Assembly: GCA_958439195.1 (NCBI GenBank) | Contig: OY288156.1 | Span: forward strand, 162,501-210,563 | Source: an uncultured Paracoccaceae bacterium | Lineage (GTDB): Bacteria; Pseudomonadota; Alphaproteobacteria; Rhodobacterales; Rhodobacteraceae | DNA: 48,063 bases | Reading direction: 5' to 3' | Shown: positions 38,517 through 47,255 of the stretch, piece after piece | Numbering within the stretch: the first letter of the stretch is position 1 | Layout of the letters: each line of letters opens with the position of its first letter | The notes under the pieces: generated by a model | Told to the model about the DNA's origin: nothing | What the model saw: the letters and a program-made list of their open reading frames with translations, nothing else | Databases searched by the model: none | Position numbers and translations under genes: made by a program

Positions 38517-40265
38517 ATGACCTTTGCACCCCGCCATCCTGTGTCATCCGACATCACCACACCCCGATTGGCGATGCCAGACCAGAACCTGAATGCACCG
38601 TTTCATGACCCGCAAGCGCCAGGCTTGCGCAGCAGTAAAGCGACGCTTTTTGTGCGGGCTTTGGTCATTCTGGTCCCTGTCTTGGTGACAGTCATTCTCG
38701 GCGCGCTGTTTTTTGGCTGGTTCGCGCTGGACGGGCGGCTTTCCGTTTCAGAAGGCGCTCTGGTTGTGGTCACCAGCTTTGCATTCTTCTGGGTGGTCAT
38801 GTCGGCCTGCACCGCGCTGGCAGGGCTGTTTTGGCGCCCCCAGCCCAAGGCACAGCCAACCCGCAACCTGAAGATTGCAATCCTTCTGCCCATGTATGGA
38901 GAGCCGGCAGAGCAGACGATCGGCAATGCCGTTCGGTTGCTGGGCGATTTGCACAGACAGGGCATGCACAGCTTTGCGCTGCACATCCTGTCAGACACAC
39001 CGATGTCCGTGGCAGCGGGGCTTGAACGGCTGGCCGTATCTGTGAACCACAAGCGGCAGCCAAACCTGCAAATCTTCTATCGTCGCCGCGCCAAGAACAT
39101 TGACTACAAGTCCGGCAACATCCGTGACTGGGTCCAAACGGACGGTCATGCATATGACGCAATGCTTGTCCTCGACGCTGACAGCCTCATGGGGCCTTTG
39201 ACTGTGTTGCAAATGGCTGACGCGATGGCAGCCGAACCGGGGCTGGGTTTGATCCAGACTGTGCCGCGCGTTTTGCCGGGGCATACGCTTTGGCAAGGGT
39301 TGCAAAGTTTCGCATCGGACGTCTATGGCGTGAACATGGGGCGCGGCTTTGCGATGTGGGCGGGGGTCGACGGCAATTTCCTGGGGCACAACGCGCTGGT
39401 GCGTGTTCGTGCCTTTGCGGCCGCGGCCGGGTTGCCGCATTTGCCGGGTGCAGCCCCGCGCGGGGGCGTTATCCTGAGCCATGATTTCGTCGAAGCCGCG
39501 TTGCTGCGCCGGGCCGGTTGGGGTGTGCGCATGATGCCGGAGGCCGAGGACAGCTTTGAAGACACCCCCGAAACGCTGATGGGATACTTGAAGCGGGACA
39601 AGCGTTGGTGTCAGGGGAATCTTCAACATTTGCGGCTTTTGCTTGCCCCTGGATTGCACCCTCTGTCGCGCTTTCATCTTTTGCAGGGGGCGATGGCCTA
39701 TCTTGCGTCGGTGTGGTGGTTGGTGCTGTTGATCCTGTGGGCCGTGCCGAAAGGCGGAGCAGCGACGCCACCCTTGTTTTCCGCTGCCATACCCACGCCA
39801 AATTTGCCGCCACTGACGCAGGCATCCCTTGCGGGGTTTGTGGCGCTGATGCTGGTGACGCCCAAAATAGTGGGATTGATCAGTTACATGCGCCGCCGTG
39901 GGGTTTCACTGGTCCGCGTGCCGCGTTTTGCCGGTCTGGTGCTGGCCGAAGTCGTCTTGTCGGCCCTGCTTGCCCCGGCCTTGATGGTGCAACAGGTGCG
40001 GGCAGTCTTGCGCACGGCATGGGGCCTTGATGGCGGTTGGATGCCGCACGTCACGGGCAGATCAGACCTGCGCACATTGCTGCGGTTTCACGCCCTTGAA
40101 ACGGGTCTTGGTGCTGCGCTGCTGATCCTTGCTCTGGTAGGTCACCTAAGCCTGTGGCTTGTTCCGATAGCGATCAGCCTGTGCCTTGCCGTGCCCCTTG
40201 CTGCGCTGGTTCAAATGCCCCGATCAATCCTTGATTTCAGACCAATTCGGCAGGGGATCGTATGA
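38517..40265 (+). CDS. OpgH-like glucosyltransferase, forward OPG locus
   Basis: A 582-aa membrane glucosyltransferase of the GT2 OpgH/MdoH family. A short N-terminal cytosolic part contains LAMPDQNLNAP (about residues 18-28); membrane segments lie near 45-70 and 82-105. The catalytic domain has LVLDADSLMGP (D220, D222), then SHDFVEAALLRRAGW and the KRDKRWCQGNLQH motif. C-terminal membrane segments follow. It would polymerise glucose from UDP-glucose. The ATG at 38517 has GGAAGG six bases before it. Unlike the reverse locus no opgG lies with it; an exported esterase overlaps its stop by four bases instead. Confidence 0.9.
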   Translation: MTFAPRHPVSSDITTPRLAMPDQNLNAPFHDPQAPGLRSSKATLFVRALVILVPVLVTVILGALFFGWFALDGRLSVSEGALVVVTSFAFFWVVMSACTALAGLFWRPQPKAQPTRNLKIAILLPMYGEPAEQTIGNAVRLLGDLHRQGMHSFALHILSDTPMSVAAGLERLAVSVNHKRQPNLQIFYRRRAKNIDYKSGNIRDWVQTDGHAYDAMLVLDADSLMGPLTVLQMADAMAAEPGLGLIQTVPRVLPGHTLWQGLQSFASDVYGVNMGRGFAMWAGVDGNFLGHNALVRVRAFAAAAGLPHLPGAAPRGGVILSHDFVEAALLRRAGWGVRMMPEAEDSFEDTPETLMGYLKRDKRWCQGNLQHLRLLLAPGLHPLSRFHLLQGAMAYLASVWWLVLLILWAVPKGGAATPPLFSAAIPTPNLPPLTQASLAGFVALMLVTPKIVGLISYMRRRGVSLVRVPRFAGLVLAEVVLSALLAPALMVQQVRAVLRTAWGLDGGWMPHVTGRSDLRTLLRFHALETGLGAALLILALVGHLSLWLVPIAISLCLAVPLAALVQMPRSILDFRPIRQGIV

Positions 40266-41089
40266 AACTGTCGGCATTCTGCGGTTTTCTATCAATAGCG
40301 GCAGCCCTCTTTGCCACCGCCGCCGCTGCGGATTGTAACGGCGCAACGGAACCGTGCAGGGTGCCGAACGGCACCTATCACATCGTTCTACCAGAAGGGG
40401 CCATCGGGCCGGTTCCCGCTTTCGTTTTCCTGCATGGCTATGGTGGTGAAGGCGTCGGGTTGATCCGCAACAAGGGGATCGTCAATCTGATGCTTGCGCG
40501 GGGCTATGCCGTGATCACCCCCGATGGTCAGCCGCGTGAAAATGGCAAGGGTCGAACCTGGGACTTTCATCCAGACCGCCCTGCGACGCGGAACGAAACC
40601 GCCTTCCTGATCTCGGTCGCAGAGGATGCTGCATCAAAGTATCAAGTACGGCGGGATCAGATGCTGTTGGCCGGATTTTCCATCGGTGGGTCAATGACAA
40701 GCTATGTCGCCTGCCAAGCGCCCGATGCGTTCGCGGCCTATGCCCCACTGGCTGGCAGCTTCTGGCGCCCGCATCCAGACGCTTGCGCAGGCCGGGTGCG
40801 ATTGCTGCACACTCACGGCAAGGCCGACCGGACTGTTCCCCTGACCGGCCGCAGGATCGGGTTGGGCTTTATACAGGGCAATGTGTTCGAAGCGATGGAA
40901 ATCTGGCGTGCCACCAATGGCTGTGCCTTGGCCGATGCAGATCAAATGGTCACGCAGGGCATCTTTACGATTAAGAAATGGAATGACTGCCAGCCCGGAG
41001 CAGACCTGCAATTCGCAATGCACGAAGGGGCGCACAGCATCCCCAAGGGTTGGGCGCAGTTGGTGTTGGACTGGTTCGAAAACCGATGA
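40262..41089 (+). CDS. Exported alpha/beta-hydrolase esterase, PHB-depolymerase-like
   Basis: A 275-aa protein with a signal peptide (residues 1-23, ending AAA). Its alpha/beta-hydrolase fold is of the polyhydroxybutyrate-depolymerase/feruloyl-esterase type. The oxyanion region is FVFLHGYGG, the nucleophile Ser is in GFSIGGS (about residues 140-146), Asp in HGKADRTVP and His in HEGAHSIPKGW. Cys pairs in the N-terminal part (CNGATEPC) fit periplasmic location. Its ATG overlaps the opgH-like stop (ATGA). The coupling suggests it acts on the glucan of this locus, perhaps removing or moving ester groups. That is inference; a free polymer or phenolic ester substrate is possible. Confidence 0.85.
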   Translation: MKLSAFCGFLSIAAALFATAAAADCNGATEPCRVPNGTYHIVLPEGAIGPVPAFVFLHGYGGEGVGLIRNKGIVNLMLARGYAVITPDGQPRENGKGRTWDFHPDRPATRNETAFLISVAEDAASKYQVRRDQMLLAGFSIGGSMTSYVACQAPDAFAAYAPLAGSFWRPHPDACAGRVRLLHTHGKADRTVPLTGRRIGLGFIQGNVFEAMEIWRATNGCALADADQMVTQGIFTIKKWNDCQPGADLQFAMHEGAHSIPKGWAQLVLDWFENR

Positions 41090-41148
41090 TGCACATCACA
41101 GGTGCAGCATAGGTCCGGGACTGTGGTCCGGGCCAAACCCTGTCGTAT

Positions 41149-42300
41149 TCAGCCAACCTTTTGCGCTTTGGGCCAATACTGCCGTGCTGCCGCCAAGGCA
41201 AATTGCAGCGCAAGGCCACCCGCAATGATCAAGGTGTCGGTCACGAAATCATCGCCGGATACATGTTTCACCCCTTGCAGGCCGATGCAAAGCACAGAGC
41301 CGAGCGCAAAGACCGGCAAGGCCTGACGACCCAGAAGTTCAAATGGGGCAGCAAGCCAATGGGCGCAGGCGCGGCGGATGAAGGCGAAGGATGAAAGGAA
41401 ATATGCCAGCGCAAGGATGTGCAAAAGGCGCGGCCCGGTCACATAGGTCTTGTCAAACGCGGTCATGTTCCAGGGCAAGTGAAAGGTTTCTTTGGCCAGC
41501 CACAAGGTATGCCCAGTGACCTTGGATACAGCCGGAAACTGAACCGACAGCGCCGCATAGACAAGGAAGATCCCAGTCAAAACCTGTAGCCAGCGGCGGA
41601 TTGGAACAAAGCGCCGCCCAGCCTTCATGGCGATACCAGTCAGCAGGCCAGTGATGAATATGACCTGCCAGGCCAGCGGGTTGAAGAACCAGACGCCCGA
41701 GCTTGGATAGTTGGGCGGGCCAAGGCGCCAAATGCCAGCAATCAGCCAGACCGCGACCGACATGCCCATCAACCACAGCGGAAATCGCCAACCCGCAAAC
41801 AGAAGCACGGGGGCCACAGCCAATAGCACAAGGTAAAGTGGCAGGATGTTCACATAGCCGAACTGATGGGTCAGGATCACCAGACCGACAAAGGTGTTTA
41901 ACGGGTCTATCCAGACCCATTTCATCTGGTTTTCAAACAGAAGCTCTGAATTCCCAAGCCACAACGCCACCCCGGCCGCCGCTGCCAGCGCGGCAAAGGT
42001 GGTAAGGATATGCACCAGATACAGCGTCCAGACCCTGCGCCAGACACGAGCAAGGCCCGTCCACAGCCGCATCGACCGGTCGCGGAAATCGATGGAATAG
42101 GCAAGGCCCGCTGCAATGCCCGACATCAGGACAAACCCTTCGGCCGCGTCCGAAAAGCCGAAGTTCCGCGAGGTGAAATTCTCATACACCGTGCCAGGAA
42201 CGTGATTGATAAAGATCATCACCAGGCAGATGCCGCGAAAGACATCAAGGCGTGGATCACGGGTCGAAGGGACACGTGTCGGCGTGGCAGGATCGGGCAT
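41149..42300 (-). CDS. opgC: OpgC-type membrane acyltransferase, reverse OPG locus
   Basis: A 383-aa integral membrane protein that opens RDPRLDVFRGICLVMIFINHVPG and has NFGFSDAAEGFVLMSGIAAGLAYSI, the OpgC pattern, with about ten hydrophobic segments. It would succinylate periplasmic glucans. It comes third after opgG and opgH on the same strand, 108 bases behind opgH, and converges with the forward locus. It is a paralogue of the gene at 37254. Confidence 0.9.
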   Translation of the reverse strand: MPDPATPTRVPSTRDPRLDVFRGICLVMIFINHVPGTVYENFTSRNFGFSDAAEGFVLMSGIAAGLAYSIDFRDRSMRLWTGLARVWRRVWTLYLVHILTTFAALAAAAGVALWLGNSELLFENQMKWVWIDPLNTFVGLVILTHQFGYVNILPLYLVLLAVAPVLLFAGWRFPLWLMGMSVAVWLIAGIWRLGPPNYPSSGVWFFNPLAWQVIFITGLLTGIAMKAGRRFVPIRRWLQVLTGIFLVYAALSVQFPAVSKVTGHTLWLAKETFHLPWNMTAFDKTYVTGPRLLHILALAYFLSSFAFIRRACAHWLAAPFELLGRQALPVFALGSVLCIGLQGVKHVSGDDFVTDTLIIAGGLALQFALAAARQYWPKAQKVG

Positions 42301-42408
42301 GGGTCACCGTTGGGCCGGAATTTCCGGGCTGGCGCGGCTCTTGCCTGCTCTGGCGGTGATCTGCAAGGGGCGGTTGTGCAGGGCGGCAGAATGCTGCGCG
42401 GGCCGGGA

Positions 42409-44172
42409 TCAGGCGGCGGCTGTCTGATCGGGCAGATCGGCGCTCCACCGGCTTAGGATGCGGTCGTTCAAGGACATGATGGCCGGGAGTTGCTGTTCTG
42501 TGGGCGTGGTGAACAACATGGTCCGGCTGGGGCGTGATGACCATGAAATCAGGGCGGGTGCCAGCACCATCGGAAGGGCAACAGGCAGCAGCCAAGGGAC
42601 GAGCTGGGGGGAAAGCCACTGCGCGAAGGCCAGCACCACGGCACCCGTGGTCACGATCCAATGTGACGCTGCCCAGGAATCACGGAACGAAAGCGTGCCA
42701 TCGCCCCGCGTCTGGGCAGGCCAACCACCATCGGCCCCGCGTAACACTTGCAGCACGGATCGTGTCTGAAACATCAAAAAGATCGGCGCGGTGATGGATG
42801 AAAAAAGCAACTCTGTAAGTGTGGATTGCAGCGCGCGAATGGACCCACCAAAGCCGCGCGTGCGGCGGCGCAACACTGCATCCAGCAGGATCAGCAGCTT
42901 TGGCAGAAACAAAAGCCCGCCCACGCCAAGCGCCAGCAGCAACGCTTTTGACACTTGACTGACCGGCAGCACGGGAAATGGCCAGTAGTCGATGGGGAAA
43001 TAGTCAATCGGGGGCGCGAAAAGCGGGGCCGCGATGGAGGCGGCAAGAAAAGCCAGCCAGAACACTGGCGCGATATAGGCAAGGATGCCTTGTACAAAGA
43101 CAAAGCGGCTCCAACCCTTTAGGCCGGGGGCAAAGATCAGCCGGGCATGTTGCAGATTGCCTTGGCACCATCGACGGTCACGCTTGGCGTGGTCGATGAT
43201 GTTTTCGGGCGCTTCTTCATAGCTGCCCGCCAGATCATCATCAACACGGACAGTCCAGCCTGCACGGGCAAGAAGGGCGGCCTCGACATAATCATGGCTT
43301 AGGATATGGCCGCCAAAGGGCGGGCGACCCGACAGTTCAGGCAGGCCGCAGCTTTGGGCAAATGCCTTCACCCTGACGATGGCGTTATGGCCCCAGAAAG
43401 GGCCGGTGCGGCCCTGCATCATGGCCAGACCGCGCGCGAAAACCGGGGAATAGAAGGCCCCTGCGAATTGCATCGTGCGGCCAAACCTTGATTTTGCACG
43501 GATGATATTTGGCAGCGTTTGCAGCAGACCAAGTTCAGGATCCGCTTCCATCCGGCGCACCATTTCCACCATGGTTGCGCCTTCCATCAGGCTGTCGGCG
43601 TCAAGGATGATGGCGAATTCATAGGCTGCCCCGGCCCGCTTTATGAAATCTTCGATATTTCCCGCCTTGCGACCTTTGTTCTGGGTGCGGCGGCGATAGA
43701 AGATACGGCCTTCGCCATGGGTATCGGCCAACAGCCGCAGAAACCAGATGCGTTCGCGGGCGGCGACCTCGTCGTTGCGGGTGTCGGAAAGGATCGCAAA
43801 ATGAAAGCGGTCGCCAGCCCCGGTGGCGCGCAGCGAGGCATCCATCGCCGCGATCCGGGCAAAGGTTGCAACCGGGTCTTCGTTGTAAACCGGCACCAGA
43901 ATGGCGGTCATTGCACGCAACAGGCCGGTGCTGCGTTCACGGACTGGCGGGCGTGACGTCAGGCCAAGCAGGGCGGTGAACGCCCCCCACGCAAGCCAGA
44001 AGGTAGACGCAAAAATCAACAAGGCACGGATCAGATCCAGACTATCGAACCCGTCCGATGCACCAAATTGCAAGAAAACGAAAAATCCTAACCCGGCGGC
44101 AAGTATCGAGGCCGTCAGGGTTATGGTGCGTGTCAGATGCACACCGCGCTCAGGGGCGGCCTTGGCCCACAC
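42409..44172 (-). CDS. opgH: OpgH glucosyltransferase, N terminus cut off by an amber codon
   Basis: A 587-aa membrane glucosyltransferase for periplasmic glucans. Membrane segments lie near residues 15-35 and 45-70. The GT2 core has IILDADSLMEG, SHDYVEAALLARAGW and KRDRRWCQGNLQH, with further membrane segments in the C-terminal half. The open frame begins only at a GTG at 44172, directly after an in-frame TAG at 44178-44176. The usual N-terminal part, LAMPxQ..., is encoded in the same frame just upstream (44176-44370). So the gene is either a recent pseudogene, is read through, or restarts at the GTG. Catalytic motifs are all kept. It is in an operon with opgG and opgC. Confidence 0.85.
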   Translation of the reverse strand: MWAKAAPERGVHLTRTITLTASILAAGLGFFVFLQFGASDGFDSLDLIRALLIFASTFWLAWGAFTALLGLTSRPPVRERSTGLLRAMTAILVPVYNEDPVATFARIAAMDASLRATGAGDRFHFAILSDTRNDEVAARERIWFLRLLADTHGEGRIFYRRRTQNKGRKAGNIEDFIKRAGAAYEFAIILDADSLMEGATMVEMVRRMEADPELGLLQTLPNIIRAKSRFGRTMQFAGAFYSPVFARGLAMMQGRTGPFWGHNAIVRVKAFAQSCGLPELSGRPPFGGHILSHDYVEAALLARAGWTVRVDDDLAGSYEEAPENIIDHAKRDRRWCQGNLQHARLIFAPGLKGWSRFVFVQGILAYIAPVFWLAFLAASIAAPLFAPPIDYFPIDYWPFPVLPVSQVSKALLLALGVGGLLFLPKLLILLDAVLRRRTRGFGGSIRALQSTLTELLFSSITAPIFLMFQTRSVLQVLRGADGGWPAQTRGDGTLSFRDSWAASHWIVTTGAVVLAFAQWLSPQLVPWLLPVALPMVLAPALISWSSRPSRTMLFTTPTEQQLPAIMSLNDRILSRWSADLPDQTAAA

Positions 44173-44175
44173 AGC

Positions 44176-44370
44176 CTAGTGCCCGGCCTTCCGCAAGCGG
44201 AACAGGCGCGGTCGCAATGCCGCAAGCATGCCACCCAGCGGCGCGTTGTGTTCAAGATCCTGCACTGGCATGGCCAGCGGCGCTTCGGGCAACTTCCCCA
44301 ATTCCTCGGCCAGATGGTCAAGATCGAATTGGTCTGGATTGATGACTTCCATCATTTCGCGTTGATCCAC
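44176..44370 (-). CDS. OpgH N-terminal segment ahead of an in-frame TAG
   Basis: A 64-aa ORF overlapping the end of opgG by 19 bases and in the same frame as opgH. It ends at a TAG (CAC-TAG-GCT) two codons before the GTG of the longer opgH frame. It holds PLAMPVQDLEHNAPLGGM, which matches the N-terminal LAMPDQNLNAP of the forward OpgH-like protein. It is therefore the missing cytosolic N terminus of OpgH and not an unrelated small gene. If made alone it would be a soluble peptide. Confidence 0.75.
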   Translation of the reverse strand: MDQREMMEVINPDQFDLDHLAEELGKLPEAPLAMPVQDLEHNAPLGGMLAALRPRLFRLRKAGH

Positions 44371-45968
44371 TGATAGAGCCAGATTTCCGTGAGGCGGCGG
44401 TCAAAGCCGGCCAAATGTGCCGAAAGTTCAACGACGGCGTCATCTTCGGCGGCAATGTCGATTACCAAACGCCAGATATCCGTGCCGGCGATCTTTTCCA
44501 GTACCTTGCTGGTCACTTCCCCGTTGGCGATCGTGACAACGGAATCCAATTTCGTATCACCGTCCAGCGGGCCAATCATGCCGCCGCGATAATCGACCAC
44601 AAACTTCCTGGTGCCTTGCTGCGCTTCAACACCGGCAAAGCCGCCATGGCCAGAGCGGGTTTCGAAAACATAGGCAAGCGGCTCGCCAGAGTCATGCGCC
44701 AGGTCGCCCCAATGCATCCGATAAGCGAATTCCCGAGCATCGCCTGCTTTGGCGGGCGCTTCTGGCACCCAATAGGCGACGATGTTGTCATTCGCTTCCA
44801 GATCGGACGGAATTTCGACAAGCCGAACATTGCCCTTGCCCCAGTCGCCCACCGGTTCGATGTCCAGCGATGGCCGGCGTTCGTAACGGGCGCCCGTGTC
44901 CTGATAGCTGTCAAAGCTGCGATCGCGCTGATGCAGGCCGAAACGGCGTGGCGCGACTTCGCTAAAGTAGCTGCCCGTCAGGCGCGGCGGATTGTTCAGC
45001 GGGCGCCAGATGACATCGCCATCGGCGCGGACGATGCGCAGACCATCGCTGTCATGCACATTCGGACGGTAATCATCAAACTCTGAACGGTTCTTTTCCG
45101 AGAACAGGAACATCGAGGTTAGCGGAGCGATACCAAGTTCTGCGACATCCTGACGGAAGAACAAACGGCAGGTAACATCCATCACCGTCTCTGTGCCCGG
45201 TGTGGTGACAAAGCGGTAAGCCCCCGTAACGCTTGGGCTTTCCAGTGCGGCATAGACGGTAATGCTGTCGCTGCCCGCTGTATCGCGTTCCATGTAGAAC
45301 CGCGAAAAGCGTGGAAATTCCTCTCCCTGCGCCGTTGCGGTGTTCAGGGCCAAACCGCGCGCGGACAGCCCATAGGCGGACCCACGACCCAGCGCCCGGA
45401 AATAGGACGCACCCACAAAGGCAACAAGTTCATCCCATTTGTCCGGGCGGTTCAGCGGGTGGTTCAGCCGGAAACCTGCCACGCCAGGGAGTTCGGCATG
45501 TTCCGGCACCCGGGTGGCCAAGTCGTTCAGGTATTCAAAATCGTCCGTGGAAAACAACAACTCTGACGCTGTTCCACCCGTCACTTCGAAAAGGCGGACC
45601 GGTTCGGGAAACAGCCATCCCATGTGAAATGCTGCCAGACGGAAGCGTGTTTTTTCATCCACCCAACGGGCGCTGGCATCCCTGAAACGGATCAGGCGGT
45701 AATCATCGTAATCCAGATCACCAAGAAAACCTTCCGGTGCGGGCGAGGTGACATGGGGTTGCGCGCTGAGAAGGCGCATTTCTTCCGTCAGCAGATCAAA
45801 GGAAAATTGCTGCGCTGCCGCAATGGGGGCCGCCTCTGGTGCCGTGGCTGTTTCTTGGGCAAGGGCCATTCCTGGCACCGCAACCAAGGCAACCGGAATG
45901 ATGGCACCTGCCACAGACAGCAGTTCCCGGCGCGACAGCCTGGCGTTCGTATCACCTGTGATCGTCAT
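44352..45968 (-). CDS. opgG: Periplasmic glucan biosynthesis protein OpgG/OpgD
   Basis: A 538-aa protein with a Tat-type signal (SRRELLSVAGAIIPVAL, residues 12-28, cleavage near ALAQ). The mature part is an OpgG/OpgD family protein with the conserved YRLIRFRDASARW, FHMGWLF, YFRALGRGSAYGLSARGLALNTA and RPSLDIEPVGDWGKGNVRLVEIP segments. It acts in the periplasm on the glucan backbone, in branching or as a glucanase. First of a three-gene operon with opgH and opgC. Tat export is more like OpgD than Sec-exported OpgG of enterics, so the symbol is approximate. Confidence 0.9.
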   Translation of the reverse strand: MTITGDTNARLSRRELLSVAGAIIPVALVAVPGMALAQETATAPEAAPIAAAQQFSFDLLTEEMRLLSAQPHVTSPAPEGFLGDLDYDDYRLIRFRDASARWVDEKTRFRLAAFHMGWLFPEPVRLFEVTGGTASELLFSTDDFEYLNDLATRVPEHAELPGVAGFRLNHPLNRPDKWDELVAFVGASYFRALGRGSAYGLSARGLALNTATAQGEEFPRFSRFYMERDTAGSDSITVYAALESPSVTGAYRFVTTPGTETVMDVTCRLFFRQDVAELGIAPLTSMFLFSEKNRSEFDDYRPNVHDSDGLRIVRADGDVIWRPLNNPPRLTGSYFSEVAPRRFGLHQRDRSFDSYQDTGARYERRPSLDIEPVGDWGKGNVRLVEIPSDLEANDNIVAYWVPEAPAKAGDAREFAYRMHWGDLAHDSGEPLAYVFETRSGHGGFAGVEAQQGTRKFVVDYRGGMIGPLDGDTKLDSVVTIANGEVTSKVLEKIAGTDIWRLVIDIAAEDDAVVELSAHLAGFDRRLTEIWLYQWINAK

Positions 45969-46107
45969 AGAGGTCTATAACCCAACGGTTTTTTTCCCGC
46001 GCATCAGACCGCGCGACTCAGCGGCGGATATAGGTGAGAGGGGAGGCCAACTGCAAGGCGCGTTCAACTGGGCGTGAAACAGGTGGCGTTAAATTGCCAA
46101 GCCGATG

Positions 46108-46153
46108 GTGCAAGTCTGCACAGAATTTGCACAAAAATCATGCTGCACATGCA
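46108..46153. promoter_or_regulatory. Cluster of TGCAC boxes upstream of opgG
   Basis: GTGCA-AGTC-TGCAC (46108-46121) is a perfect palindrome. TGCAC recurs at 46128-46132 and 46144-46148, with TGCA again at 46150-46153. The cluster lies 140-185 bases upstream of opgG, in a 290-base gap that otherwise shows nothing. It may bind a regulator of the OPG operon. Confidence 0.45.
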
Positions 46154-46259
46154 AAAAGACGCGGATTTCAAATGGCCCAGCACGCAATTCTGAACCGGAT
46201 GATTGCGAGTCAATCATGGGCAAAAGACATCTTGATGTCGGAAAATGACCCTTGGGTCG

Positions 46260-46805
46260 TCAGTTCTTTGGGCGGGTAGCCTCGGACTTGAGGATGGACA
46301 TCAGCTCAGCAAGACCCTTTCGGTTGCGGTCGTCTGTCAGCAAGCCGTTGTCATCAAACGCTTTTCGTGAGTTTGCAATCATGACTTCCGGCCCGGTGAT
46401 CAGGCGGGGGCGGAAGGGGGTTAGGCACAGGCGGAGGGAGTATTGCGACCGTTCCCCCCCGGCGCGGCCATCGGCGGCGGACATGATGGCCACCGGTTTG
46501 TCACGCCATGCCGCGCCCGGAACGCGGGAGACCCAGTCGAGCGCGTTTTTCAGCACGCCGGGCAGGGCCTTGTTGTATTCCGGTGTGGCGATGACGATGG
46601 CATCGGCTGCGGTGATCTGGGCGTGAAGCGCCAGCACAGCAGTGGGGAAACCCTCTGCGATTTCAAGGTCTTCGTCAAAGAGGGGCAGGCGAAGATCGGC
46701 CTCGGTGTGGTGGGCTTCGCCAAAGGCGCGGCGTGCTTCGGCCAGCAGGAGGCGGTTTGTTGAAGCAGCGCGGAGCGCGCCGGAAATGCCGAGGAGGGTG
46801 AGCAT
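46260..46805 (-). CDS. NADPH-dependent FMN reductase-family protein
   Basis: A 181-aa flavodoxin-like protein. The FMN phosphate loop is GISGALRAASTNRLLL (about residues 6-21) and the ring-binding segment is ATPEYNKALPGVLKNALDWVSR (about 73-94), both typical of the NADPH-dependent FMN/azo/chromate reductase family. It reduces quinones, chromate or azo dyes in various relatives; the physiological acceptor is unknown. No signal peptide. It stands alone, with the opgG upstream region on one side and a repeat array on the other. Confidence 0.9.
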   Translation of the reverse strand: MLTLLGISGALRAASTNRLLLAEARRAFGEAHHTEADLRLPLFDEDLEIAEGFPTAVLALHAQITAADAIVIATPEYNKALPGVLKNALDWVSRVPGAAWRDKPVAIMSAADGRAGGERSQYSLRLCLTPFRPRLITGPEVMIANSRKAFDDNGLLTDDRNRKGLAELMSILKSEATRPKN

Positions 46806-47055
46806 GGAGGGGGCCTTTGCATATGTCCGGGCAAAGGTATCGCCGATGGGCGCTGGTGCAAGGGGCGGTCTGCATCGGGGGCGGTGCGCGGGGGGTTAAC
46901 CTTCTGGCATGCCGCGCAAATGTGGAAATGGGCTTTGCAGCGCGTGGTGCAGACGCGCAGTGCAGCAAAGTGTATGCACGCGGCGAGCGGGGGGGTGAAC
47001 CCGGTGTTAAGGTTAACGGCGGACGGTAGAACGTGGCGGTATCCTGAAAACGGGT

Positions 47056-47255
47056 GGTTTTCGAGCGGTCAGGCTGCAGGTCGGAACGTGGGGTCGTGGG
47101 TTGGCGCGGGAGGTGGTTCATAGGAACCTTGGGCCGTGTCTTGGAACATCAGGCCGGGCGTCGGTTCGTCCGGCCATCTTGTGGACGATAAGGCCGCGCG
47201 GTGGAAGATCAGGCCATGCGTTGGAACGTCAGGCCATGCGTTGGAACGTCAGGGA
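47056..47255. repeat. Ten-unit array of degenerate 20-bp direct repeats
   Basis: Units start every 20 bases (47056, 47076, 47096 and so on to 47236). Most end AGGCC or a variant and hold TTGGAACGTC or a variant; the last two units (47216, 47236) differ only near the end. Conservation falls to the left. No dyad or CRISPR-like spacer structure is present. The right end covers the last codons and stop of the GNAT gene. The rest of the 420-base gap (46806-47055) has no recognised feature. Confidence 0.8.

Noticed and set aside
47056..47255. CRISPR array
   Set aside because: The repeats are 20 bases head to tail with no spacers, and no cas genes are nearby.
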